Shown piece by piece: positions 12,324-22,768 of a stretch of DNA of 64,000 bases (its first letter is position 1; every line of letters starts with the position of its first letter). The notes beneath the pieces were generated by a model that saw nothing but the letters and a program-made list of their open reading frames with translations, made no database searches and had not been told where the DNA came from. This DNA comes from Ophiosphaerella korrae (taxonomy: Eukaryota > Ascomycota > Dothideomycetes > Pleosporales > Phaeosphaeriaceae): NCBI GenBank assembly GCA_028456385.1, contig JALNQF010000096.1:1-64000 (forward strand), read 5' to 3'. The position numbers and the translations under genes are program-made.

Positions 12324-15300
12324 ATGGCCAGCTTAGATACTGCATTTGGCCTGTTCAACCCTTTCGCTATCTGGAGGGAAGATTCTATTGATGAAGATCG
12401 CACGCTTGAGCTTGGGGACCTATTTGCCGCCCCCGTTGATGGCAGTAGGGACGAAACAACTGACCCTACCCAGGTAAAGTAGTTTAGAACACGTTCTAAA
12501 TGCGTTCTAACTGACGTGTAGGAAACTCTTACTATATTCACGGTTGGTAACAGTAGAGGCCCTCCCCTCTCTGCCGCAAAGGTACTATGGGTACCGGCTG
12601 TGCCTATGTATCCTTCAAGTGTTGATGGAGGGTGCGCCTACGTTGTTCCTATTACAAGAACTGATTTTGGTGAACTACCAACGAAGAAGCAGATTTTGAG
12701 GAAGGCTACACAGGTAAACGCACGTTAGAACACGTTGTAAACACAATCTAAATATATTCTAGTTCCAATATTCGAAGGCTACTAAAACGAACGATCGTCC
12801 AACAATATCACCTTTTTTCAATAACCTACCTGCAACAAGATGGAGGTATAACTGTACAGGTATAAAGAGGTGCCCTTATCTCTCAGACGCTTTACGAATA
12901 CATCCGCATCGTAGTGTTGACGATGAGCTTTGGGAGAAGATTAGGAAACTTCGACACGCTCCTGGGAAACTTCTTACTACTGCAAAGCAGAAGGCTACAA
13001 GGTAGGTTTGAACGCGTTTTAGATTAGTTCTAAACGTGTTTTAGTACATCTGCTAATATAGTAGTGTCTACATTGGAGTACAGAAGCGATTTGAGTTGGG
13101 TGCATGCCTTCAACCTAACGATAACTGTGGGCCTGTTATTCTAGAACAGACACGCATAGTACGTAGTAAGCTAGATTATATTAAGAACACGTTGCTAACG
13201 TGTTTAGCCAATAGCTGGAAAGTGTCAGCCCTTTATTGGATGTAGAAGCTGGTCCCGGCAGACACAAGATGTAGAGAGGCACTTTACCCGGAGTATTAAT
13301 CCAGACGTAGATCTTGAATACCTTAAGCATTTGTTTGAGCATGGATTACCAACTGAGGAGCAGGAAGTAGAGCGCTGTTACGTTGTTGAGCCTACGTCAG
13401 CTAGGGTAGACAAGTGCAGTAAGTTTTGACGATTCGAATTCGAATCCGTTGCGAATATGTTTCTAACGTGTTTAAAGATATTGACCATGCCCAAGGTCCA
13501 GGAATTCTCGTACACGACAACTGTGAGGCCTATTACCATATTATCATTCCAAATGACATCCAGACGTCTCCCTATTTTGTTCTAATTGTATTTGGAGAAC
13601 ATACCCATATCCCACCACCTCCTTCAATAGCAGAGGATGAAGATATAAGGGGCTTAGAGGAGGTTTTGCGACCTATGTTAACCCCAGGCCTAACAAGATG
13701 TAGGTCTATACAGAAACGGGATTGGAGAGTGTTTCTAACGTGTTTAGCCCAGTTTCTTAATTCGCCCCAGCTTAAGGCATATCTTTCTAGCCGTGGTATT
13801 CGTTCTGTTGAGGAGCTACATGCTGCATTTGCAAATAAGGATCGTATTACAACTATTATTAAAAGGGAGAAGCTAAGTCGATTCCCCTATCGTCACGGAG
13901 TTGAAAGTGTTGTATATGAGTGGAGGACTCGGCATCAGATCCCGGAAACGGTATGAAGATGTTTGAAACACGCTCTAAACGCAATCTCATGATAAGTAGG
14001 CATATATCCGGCAGGTCCTGTCTGGCGTGTCAGGCGATATTATTGTCTGTTTCTTCGATGAACAGGCAAAGATCCTACTTGACCTCGACACGTTCCAGAT
14101 AGATATGTCGTATAAGCGTCTCCGTGGAAGTTGGGCAGAGATCCTGATAGCTGCCTTTCATTCAAGACAGAACAAACGTAGGGGTTGAGTACAAATACGA
14201 TTAGAACGCGTTCCTAACTAGTTTCAGTCATCACGCTTGGCCGGATTATTACTGATACATCCTATCGCGATATGTACGAGTTGAGCTTTGCAAGCTTCTT
14301 CAAGCTTGCGGGCGAGCGTGCAGGAAGGCCTGTACAATGGCGTCACCTTCATGGAACTGGGTTCTATGGAACTACCATTGACATGTGCAGTAAGCAGATG
14401 GGAGGTAAGATATTTTACCTAAACGTATTCAGAACACTATTGAAACGCGTTCTAGGCCTTGGGCGATATCTGAAGAGTATTGATCCACAAGGTAGAAACT
14501 GGAGATGGCAACTAGCTTCGTGTGCTCGGTTCTGTCTAGTTCACTTTACACGAACGATTAATACTGCATGTGGACCTGGTTCATTACATACTGAAGACTC
14601 TCCTTGGGGCCGTATGATGCAGGTCCAAAAAGCTGAAAGAGCTGAGGAGTACTTTGAACTATTAGATCTCTTAGCTTGTAAGTCTCTCCAACGTGTTTGT
14701 AACGTGTTCTAATTGTGTTTTAGTGCATGAAGATTCTCAATTTGTTCGAAACTGGGCTATTAACAAGAAAAACCCAGTTATTGCAGCTGGGATAGTGAGG
14801 TGTTGTAGTAATATGAATAAAGATGTATGGAATAGGTTAGAGTCGCATACAAACGCGGCTGAGCAAGCTGGGCAGAAGAGCTATAAAACAGGGATACAAA
14901 CTCCACTCCTAGAGGCCATACTAAAGTAAGTACTGTAGATTGTATTGAGAACGTACTCCTAACGTGTTTAAAGCGGCCTACAAATGGATCTCCAAGATGT
15001 ACTTGAGTTTGATGGTATGGATAAATACGGTACCCGTAGATCCTACCGCGGGCTAGCATCTATGTCGCAGCGATACTCGTTAAATAGAGGGAGAGAGAAG
15101 AGTAAGTACTCTCTAATGACGTTGTTGATATTCCTACTAAAATATGTTTAGAACGTACTCGAAAGCAGTTTGAAGCTGAGACCAATATCTCTGACAGCGA
15201 TGAGGATCTACTAAGTATTGAAATGCCAGTAAGGGGTCGAAGGGCTACTCCAAGAGGAGCACTGCGTAGAGGAGGAACCCCACGTAATCAAACTCGGTCG

Positions 15301-15606
15301 CCCTCAGTTACAGTGGCGAGGTCTTCACCAGCAAGATCATCACCAGCAAGATCGTCACCAATCCCAGGGTACGATATAGAACTTGTTTCAAACGCCTTCC
15401 TAACGTGTTCTAGGCCTATAAGCTCGCAGGTAGGCGTCCAGAGCCTTGCCCGGCAGGCTATAACATCAAATCAAGCAATTCAAGACCAACAGAGGTTGCT
15501 CGAGATCCAACAGGCGGCCTTTGAGCTTAAGAGGAAGGAATTTGAGCTCCAGAAGGAGATAGAAGAATACAAAGAGAGGAAACAGCGGGAGGCAGTAGCC
15601 AAATAG
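12324..15606 (+). CDS. MULE transposase, 876 aa, 14 exons
   Basis: Exons: 12324-12473, 12522-12713, 12763-13001, 13062-13158, 13208-13418, 13478-13699, 13748-13950, 14000-14177, 14228-14404, 14456-14677, 14724-14925, 14974-15101, 15152-15368, 15414-15606. All 13 joins are GT-AG and in phase. An N-terminal Cys/His region (CTGIKRCPYL, then an EHTHIPPPP block) resembles the WRKY-GCM1/FLYWCH-type finger of Mutator-like transposases. The catalytic part follows: a first Asp in FQIDMSYKR, a second in TTIDMCSKQ, and a Glu in ESHTNAAEQ, giving a D-D-E order. The C-terminus is Ser/Pro/Arg-rich and ends in a Glu/Lys coiled coil. Functional residues are assigned by pattern and spacing, not alignment. The introns consist largely of 11-bp units (see findings). 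A further intron-like segment follows the stop at 15607-15654. Confidence 0.8.
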
Positions 15607-15747
15607 GTTTGAGCAGTATAAACAGGCTTAGAACGCGATCTAAAGATGTTCTAGCGTGGAAAAATTTTCTTCGCTTAAAATCTCCATTTTTCCTCACCCC
15701 GCTTCTCTATATCATTCTCTTCTATCTCCTCTATCTCTATCTACAAT

Positions 15748-16594
15748 ATGGGGAACAAGACTCTACTTCTTATGGTATGCAACTAGATCATGTTTTAAAC
15801 GCGTTCTAATCTCATTTCAGCCAATTTATCAGAGATATGCTGAACCAGCTTCTCTGCCGCCGGGTACACCTGAATTCATTGAGAATGTCGATGGCTTCTG
15901 TACTGTATATCCTGGCGAGTTATTCTGCAGAGCAAAGTGGACCCCATACGATGAGCAAGTATGCGGAGTACGTACTTAAACATGATCTAAATGTGTTTGC
16001 AACGCGTTCTAATTTTACACTAGAAGAAATTCAGCGATCGAGGTGCTTTGATCCATCACATCCGGCGAGCCCATCTAGTGTACAAGATTGATTCTGTTAA
16101 GACTGGGCGGCGTTCAATTTCTGAAGAGGCTAATGCTCTCTACTTCTACTACGCAGTAGTTATGCCTGGAGATCCACGGTCAAAAGAGTTCTGGGACGCA
16201 TGCAAATCACGTTCCTTAACAATTCCTCCTACAGTAACTCAACAAACTGCTGGAGAACCTGAGGAGGAACTTAGAGGCCAATCGGAAGATCTGGAACGCG
16301 TTGTAAACGCGTCTGAAACACGTTCTCCCTCACTAGATCCAGCTTCTCCCCCCCCACGTCCTTCAAAACGACAGAAGCAGTCATATATACAGTCTCGTGT
16401 AGAAGAAGAGATTACTCCGTTGCCGGTAGATAAGTCTCTTCCCAAGAATCTTATTCCTGTACCAATATACCGGGTAAATAACTCAAAGCGAGGGCAAGTC
16501 AAGGGAGAGGTAAGTTTCTGTTAAAACGTCTTTGTATTACGTTTATAACACGTTTCAGGTCAACATAAATAAATGCCATCAGCTTCTCGCATAA
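15748..16594 (+). CDS. MULE accessory protein A, zinc-finger-like, 228 aa
   Basis: Four exons: 15748-15774, 15821-15958, 16024-16509, 16559-16594, in phase. Near the N-terminus FCTVYPGELFC and later ALIHHIRRAH give a Cys-x8-Cys ... His-x4-His arrangement, interrupted by an intron, which looks like a single BED/C2H2-type DNA-binding finger. The rest is low-complexity Ser/Pro/Glu-rich with a basic SKRQK stretch that could be a nuclear signal. It lies 142 bp after the transposase stop on the same strand. Exon 3 contains, in frame at 16294-16326, three of the 11-bp units that elsewhere form introns. I know no named homologue. It may help bind transposon ends or regulate the transposase. Confidence 0.6.
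16294..16326 (+). repeat. Three 11-bp units inside a coding exon
   Basis: GAACGCGTTGT, AAACGCGTCTG and AAACACGTTCT stand head to tail within exon 3 of accessory protein A and are translated as 11 residues without disturbing the frame. Confidence 0.75.
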
Positions 16595-16826
16595 AATAAT
16601 CTCCTACCTGTATGTGAGGTTTGCAGCGAGAACAATAATGCAAAGTGTATTTTTATCGGGTCCTGTATAAGTAGAAAGTACTTTAATTTTACATAGAGCA
16701 ACTGCACACAGTAATATAGTAGATCTTTCATTAAAGAAAACTACGAACCGAACCGAAATCTCTTATTATCTATTTACGAACATGTTTCAACCTACATTGA
16801 AACTTGTTCCACCCATCTGCTAGAAA

Positions 16827-17743
16827 TCAACCATAGATTGGCTGAAGGTCGAAATACTTAATATTAGCGCATGAGTCCTCTGCATTGGCGCCAGAGGAGA
16901 AGAAACATACTGGAACATGTTAGAAAGACACTTCAATCACGTTTCAATTTCTTACTCTCAGTATTTTTATCTTCCTCCAGACAGCTGGCACAAGGGACCT
17001 GGCGACGCTGAACACCGAGAATGTAGGACATGCTAACCACATCAAGCTGGAACATGTTAACATCGCATTTACAACACGTTTCAATATACCTACCTCAGGC
17101 TCACCACCCTCTGGAGTAGTGAAGAGTGGCTGCATGCGCGAGTTGAGCTCCTGCATGGCGACGCGGCGAAGTTGCTCGCGCTCTCGCGCGTCGCGGGTCT
17201 CTCGGCGGATGATACGATCATGGCGCTCCATCATATCATCGTAGAACTCTAAAAGCATTATTAGAACATGTTTATAACTTGCACAAAACGTGTTGCAATC
17301 TATAGACACAATGTGCCATATTATAAAACGTGCTGCAGACGTAATTGAAATATGTTTCAACTTACTCTTGACTTTCTGACCGTACGCCGTAGACGGCTTG
17401 CCCTTGTTGTCAGAGTCAACCGAGTCCAGCTTGTGCTGCACCCAGAGATGATTCACAAGCACGCCGCGCGTGCTCACTTTAGCCTGATCACATTAGAATA
17501 TGTTTAGATCGCGTTAGCAACGTGTTTCAATACATACACCGCACAGGGTACCATCATCGTACTGGAAGCGACAACGGATCTCGCCGAAATGGACGATCGG
17601 GTCACCGTTCGCATTTTCTTCGAATGGCTCGAGGCTGCGGGGAGGATTCGCTTTGTAGCGGAGATAGGATGGCTGGAACATGTTTAGAGCGCGATCAAAT
17701 CACGTTTCAGTTGACTTACATGGCTGTCGAGAATTCCTGGCAT
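16827..17743 (-). CDS. MULE accessory protein B, zinc-finger and coiled-coil, 198 aa
   Basis: Six exons on the minus strand: 17720-17743, 17540-17672, 17366-17476, 17094-17248, 16956-17046, 16827-16909, all in phase from ATG to TGA. Residues about 43-70 show Cys-x9-Cys and His-x4-His (IRCRFQYDDGTLC, NHLWVQH), the same finger type as protein A. A strongly charged helix rich in Arg and Glu follows (RHDRIIRRETRD onward), then a CASC pair that could be part of a second metal site. It is convergent with protein A, separated by 232 bp. It may be a DNA-binding partner of the transposase. The 117-bp intron at 17249-17365 is twice the usual size and might hide a small exon. Confidence 0.6.
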
Positions 17744-17797
17744 CGTGTTGAGATCGCGTTGAGATTGTGTTGCAAACTTGTTGTTAACGTGTTCTAG
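17744..17797 (-). repeat. 11-bp tandem array upstream of MULE protein B
   Basis: On the minus strand four to five tandem units of an 11-bp motif (AACACGTTAAC-like to AACGCGATCTC) run up to the start codon. These are the same units that make up the element's introns. This may be a 5' UTR intron or a protein-binding array. Confidence 0.6.
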
Positions 17798-17914
17798 CAA
17801 TATTGTGTTGGGGTTGAACTCGCTTAGAGTTGTGCGCATGCACTAACCCGAGCCCGGCGTAGTCATCACATATATGGCCTAGCGCTGTTTCCATGGCATC
17901 CCCGGCTAATCTTG

Positions 17915-17953
17915 CCATGGCATCCTCGGCTAACCCATGGTTAGATGACATGC
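17915..17953 (-). repeat. Right terminal inverted repeat of the MULE
   Basis: Inverted partner of 12143-12181. A further CCATGGCATCC unit lies just inside it at 17891-17901, a partial repeat of the inverted repeat's inner part. Confidence 0.9.
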
Positions 17954-17959
17954 CAACAC

Positions 17960-17969
17960 TCGTCTTCCC
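17960..17969 (+). repeat. Right target-site duplication of the MULE
   Basis: Direct copy of 12128-12137 immediately outside the right inverted repeat. Confidence 0.75.
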
Positions 17970-18596
17970 CGCATCGTGCTTTTTTCTGACGCGGACCCAG
18001 GGGCCGTGTCTAAAGTAGTTTAGCTCCAACCTCCCAAAGGTTACTATCAGCTCAACTCATTTTGCATTGCGCTCTGGCCCGTTCAACTTTAATTCCAGTC
18101 CTACTTCATAATGGTTGGAAAAGTAGCAGTAATATAGAATGTAAATCCCATGATGTTGGTGTTACCACCAGTTGTTGAGAGAACCACAGCATAATGAAAA
18201 GCACTCGTGACACTTGTGAACTGGCACCAACCGAATACAAGTCTACCTTACTCTATAAAAGCTGTGATGCACTTCCAGTCTTTTTACTCGGTTCATCTTC
18301 TTCATTCGTGGATTTTGTTATTGCGACGTTACAAACCCCTCAAGGCCAAGACCCAACGGCGCAGAAACGAGCCGCTTCATGGTGTTTACCTTGCTGTTTC
18401 ATCCACTGTTTGATATATTGTACAATGAGCATTCTCGTTTAAATAGGTACTTATAGTAAGCTCTTGAACTATGATTTCGTCCGGCCTAGATATCGAGTGC
18501 CTTCGTTAAACTTTGCAAGTGGCCTTCACCGCTCCCCAGCAAGCCCACCCCCAACGAAATTTCTTGTCCAGCAAGTTCAAGAGTTGCAGTTTCACA
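17970..18596. promoter_or_regulatory. Upstream region of the MFS gene
   Basis: About 600 bp without a convincing gene. It separates the transposon from the sugar-porter start codon and presumably carries its promoter. No specific site is recognised. Confidence 0.35.
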
Positions 18597-20457
18597 ATGG
18601 CTCCGCCGCTCGCTGATGAAGGAGAAGGAATTGTTGAGCGGATCGTCGCGAACGATCATGTGCGCTGGTGGAACAAGCCCAACTTGCGCAGCCTCTACCT
18701 CCTCCTTGTGCCCTTCTGCCTCTTCATCGAAAGTACGTCGGGCTTTGACAGTTCGATGATGAATGGGATGCAGGCCTTGAAGTACTGGAAGCGTTATTTC
18801 AATAATCCAAAGGGGGCTCAGCTTGGGTTGCTCGTGGCTTGCTACAATCTTGGTGCGATCACCAGCATTCCCTTTGTTGCGGTTGTTTCCGACCACCTCG
18901 GGAGACGCAAGAGCATCGTATTTGGATCCGTAATTATGATTATTGGAGCCATTATGCAGGGCCTTTCACAGAATTGTAAGTAATAGGCGTCACCTTGTCT
19001 ACCAAACACGTTCTCTGTCAAACGCATTTTGGGAAAAGCGGGACATTTGCTCCCTCAAAAAAAACCTCCTCTCAACGTATATATATATATATATTGCTTT
19101 TTATATGATGCAAATTTCCATACAAAGGCTTAACATTACTTCTGCCTTGTTTTCATTATGCAGGAAAGCGATTTCACGGTATTTGGACAACGTTTAACTC
19201 CTTTTTCCCAGGAAGACATTTTCTATGTTTTGAGCTACTAAGAGTTACAGGCTTATGTCAACTGTTAATAACCTCGCAGTGGCTATGTTCATCTTTGCCC
19301 GAATATTTCTTGGTCACGGTATTGTTTACGCTATTATTGCTGGCGCCGCTCTCCTGGGCGAATTAGGCCATCCAAAAGAACGCGCTTTTCTGGGCTCAAT
19401 GTTCAACGCCTTCTTTGGTGTGGGTTCTGTCCTTGGAGCTGGTATCGTTGTGCGCACGCTTTTAATCCCAAATGACTGGAGCTGGCGCCTCCCTTCTATG
19501 ATGCAAGCTTTACCATCCATCATCCAGATTGGGTTTGCTTTCTTTGTTCCCGAAAGCCCGCGTTGGCTAGTATCGAAGGACCGCAGCGAGGAAGCACTGG
19601 AAATTTTGATCAAGTACCATGCCGAAGGCGACGCATCTCAAGAACTGCCACATATCGAACTCGCCGAGATTCGCAAGGCCTTGGAAATCGAAAACGATTC
19701 TCGTGCACGCGGTTTCGGCGAACTATTCCAAACCAAGGGAATGCGACACCGATCCCTCGTAGCCGCAGCCCTTGGCCTCTTCGTCCAATACAGCGGCAAC
19801 AATCTCATCTCACAATACCTAGTACCTATACTGGTGAAAATCGGCATCACAGACCCTCATATGCAGGTACGATACAATGTCGGCACTGAAGCATGGGGCT
19901 TTCTAGTTGCATTGGTCATGGCCTCCATCACGCCCCGATTTCCGCGACGAAAAATGTATCTTCTCTGCGCATCTAGCTTGGTGTGCGTTTATACGGCCTG
20001 GACAATAGCGCAAGCCCGTAATCGAATCACAGGCACCAAGGAAACTGGATATGCGGTACTTGTCATGATCTTCTTGTATAAACCGGCGTACTGTATCGGC
20101 TACAACGCCCTGACATACGTATACATGGTGGAAATGTTTCCATACTATGTCCGCACCAAAGGCCTCTCTTGGTTCCAATTCTGGGGCCGCTCTGCAGTCA
20201 TGCTGGGATCTTTTGTCAATCCTATCGGTCTCGAGGACTTGGACTGGAAATATCTTATCATCTATTGTGTTTGGCTATGCTTCGAGGTTGTATTCATTTA
20301 CTTCCTGTTTCCAGAAACGTATGGAAAGACACTGGAAGAACTTACGTTCTTGTTCGAATCAGAGAAGCAGGATCGCGAGATTCTAGCTGCTACGACGGCG
20401 AAAATTTTGCAGGAGCCAAACGTCACAGAGATACACGTCGGTGAAAAGAGGGCTTAG
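18597..20457 (+). CDS. Sugar-porter MFS transporter (hexose/lactose permease-like)
   Basis: Two exons, 18597-18975 and 19280-20457, join in phase to give 518 residues. The frame crosses QNL-AMFIFARIFLGHG, which is the usual helix-4 motif of sugar porters. Other family marks are DHLGRRKS after helix 2, PESPRWLVSKDR before the central loop, YSGNNLISQYLVP in helix 7, and PETYGKTLEE at the C-terminus. Twelve membrane helices fit. The PETYGKTLEE and YNALTYVYMVEMFPY blocks resemble lactose/hexose permeases of ascomycetes. The single intron is long for this genome (304 bp, with a TA microsatellite) and might contain a small skipped exon. The substrate is unknown. Confidence 0.88.
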
Positions 20458-21121
20458 TACGATGAGAAACATGGTAATTTTGGCAGCGAGTAATTGAAGA
20501 GCTTGATTTGGGAGTTGAAATCAATTGAGTGTGCAAGGAACAACTGTGCCAGTGATTTAATACACGCCCACTGTTTTGCAGGCACATGCGATACGTACGA
20601 TACTTGTTCTTTCACCAACAATCGCCCATTCTCTTTATTTAAAATCACCTAATTGATTCTATCAGGAATTTCATAATGCGAATTTCTTGGCATTAAGAGA
20701 CACAGAGTCGAGCAGCTTACGCTGTCCAGGCGTGTACCCTGGTACCACACTTAGGCGCCATATACGCACTCACCACACTTTGCTTTTCCTACCATTTTAA
20801 CTACTTTCAACATCTAAATCAGGTACCTTCGCTCGCTGTTTACTTTTATCATCATCGACTTGGGCACTACGCCTACGATTATACGCAAACCTCACTCACA
20901 CTAGAAACCTATGTAATGTGCTCTCTCACCCGACAGGTCATTTAAAGCATAGCCTAGCCAACATCATGTAGAAACGCATTCTAAGGTAGTGAGTAACTAT
21001 TCTAACCCCTCGGCTTTGCGCGTTACTTATACCCCAAGGGAGGCCCCAATTTGTGAATACATTTCAGACTACCCGACGGTAATCAAATACACACAAACAC
21101 AATGCGAATTGCTATAACGTG
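20458..21121. other. Intergenic, nothing recognised
   Basis: 660 bp between the MFS gene and the transposon relics. I see no gene or repeat. Confidence 0.4.
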
Positions 21122-22661
21122 CTTTACAAACGAGCAGGCCACCTCGCCAGCTCTGCGCACCTGTTCAAGCATATAACTCAATGACGCAGCAGAGTAGTGT
21201 AGATATATTGATATATTGTGACGGATAACACGGGCTTAGGAATGAGTGGGTGATAGATCGTTGGTTCTACTAGCTATTGATTGGTAGAGCTCTTATACTC
21301 AGAGCTCCGCTGAGCGAGTTCTCGGTGATCAGAGCTTCGCTAACTATCCGAGCTCTCGGTGCTTGAAGTTCTTAGTGCCCGAGGCTTGAGATGGAGCTGA
21401 GAGCCTCCGAGTTGAGGCTGATATGCTCGAGCGAGCAGCTCCGAATATAGGAGTCTCTGTAACGTATATTAAATTAAGCAGCATTTACTGCATCACTTTT
21501 ACACGTACGTGAGTTGTGCGCAGTCTCTCTGCACCTCTTGCGGCGCGCGCGAGCCTGGCGACTGAAGCCTGATCGCTCTCCATCTTGACGCTGTTCGCTG
21601 ACTTGACGCTGCACAGCCTCTCTCTGAGCGAGTATATCCTTTCCTTGTCCCTTTGTTGAGATTCCTTGCCTCTGAATCTACTTCTTGTTCCGTAATCTAC
21701 GCTCACTGGCTGCCTCATTGGCTCTCTCAAGACTGGAGATCTGGAGATCTGATCGCGCATTAACTTAGCTGACAGCATTATTTTATAAGCTCCCTTTTTG
21801 AGTTTATTGATTGCGTCAATAATCGATGCTGGCGACGAGCTCTTATTCCGGTGTACGCGCTCACGTATGTTGCTCGGCGTATAAACTACCTATAGAGCCT
21901 CTGGAAGAGCTGGAGTAGCTAGAGTAGGAGCACGGAGCTCTTGTATGCTGTACCCAGCTCGAACCAGCTACTTATAGCGCCTAGGTCCTTGCCTAAGGTT
22001 CGCTGCCTATTGTATAGGCAATTAAAACGCGTCGTAAGGTTGTTTGCACGCTTGGCAAAGTTGTGCGTCCAGTGGATGCCGATAGGGCTGCCTCTACGCC
22101 AGGGTTGCCAATTACTATTTTTAAAAGTGTTAGTATAACTCTAGTAATATTAAAGCGAAAGTAATAGTTTCTTCTTACATCTTAAGATATATATTAGATC
22201 TTTAATAATAGTAAAGAAAATTGTGGTTTTTCTTTACTTTTTAATTATATTAGAAAATAGTAACTACTATTACTATTTTATATCAACCCTGCTCTACGCT
22301 GAGTAGCTTATTAGCCATCTCACGCGCAGCAGCTAGAGTTGAGGCAAAACCACGAGAATCCAGATTGAGAATATAATTGAATATTACCTCCTCCTCTAGC
22401 TGACTGAGCTTCCTTGAGTTGGGCTGGCGATCGCGTCGGGCAGAGATACCGGCGCGTCGTCTCTGGAGGCTAGCTCAGGACACATTATATGTTTTTTTGC
22501 AGCAAATCTCTCGCTTAAAATTTGGTTTAAATTAATAGTTAAGATAGCAAGCTGAATATCTGCTTCATCTGAAGTCAACTAAGTAGCGTAGCGTTGAGTC
22601 ATTGTGAGTTGAGGTAAGATGAGTGCGCAGAGCTGGTGAGGTGGCCCGCTCGCTTGCAAAG
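21122..22661 (-). mobile_element. Degraded pogo/Fot-like transposon relic A
   Basis: Inverted repeats of about 39 bp at 21122-21160 and 22623-22661 differ almost only by G/A transitions. On the minus strand the N-terminal end of a transposase is readable just inside the right repeat (about 22600-22396, with the TSDEADIQLAI pattern) and a basic Arg/Lys-rich C-terminal fragment at 21485-21778. The catalytic middle is missing or scrambled. A 192-bp MITE has inserted at 22100. The 8-bp repeats flanking that MITE show that the relic was already in place when it arrived. Assignment to the pogo/Fot group is by resemblance of the N-terminus and is tentative. Confidence 0.55.
22100..22291. mobile_element. 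hAT-type MITE, 192 bp, with 8-bp target duplication
   Basis: The AT-rich segment starts CAGGGTTG and ends CAACCCTG, a perfect 8-bp terminal inverted repeat. It is flanked by identical 8-bp CTCTACGC at 22092-22099 and 22292-22299. The 8-bp duplication and the CAGGG-type ends are those of hAT superfamily elements. It has no coding capacity, so it is a non-autonomous MITE nested in relic A. Confidence 0.9.
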
Positions 22662-22768
22662 TTTGTTATATCTCTCGCTTTTTATATATTTTTTTATCGC
22701 CAAATTTAGACGTAGTTCAATGGAGCGGATTCGAGCATCTCATCACCTTTCGCGTCGTAACCGAGTTC

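Larger units (their letters stand above)
12138..17960 (+). mobile_element. Complete Mutator-like (MULE) DNA transposon with three intron-rich genes
   Basis: An element of about 5.82 kb. Subterminal inverted repeats at 12143-12181 and 17915-17953 match at 37 of 39 positions. A direct repeat of 9-10 bp, (T)CGTCTTCCC, flanks it at 12128-12137 and 17960-17969 and is read as the target-site duplication; 9-10 bp is the size normal for Mutator-like elements. Both outer ends then begin with AG or GT and differ by a short indel before the matching 39 bp. Inside are a transposase gene and a second gene on the plus strand and a third gene on the minus strand, convergent with them. All coding joins stay in phase with no stop, so the copy looks young and possibly still competent. 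Superfamily assignment rests on the duplication size, TIRs and the transposase D-D-E pattern. Confidence 0.85.

Noticed and set aside
12143..17953. Assigning the transposon to CACTA/Plavaka or KDZ elements
   Set aside because: The ends do not start with CACTA and the flanking duplication is 9-10 bp, which fits Mutator-like elements better; not excluded without a profile search.
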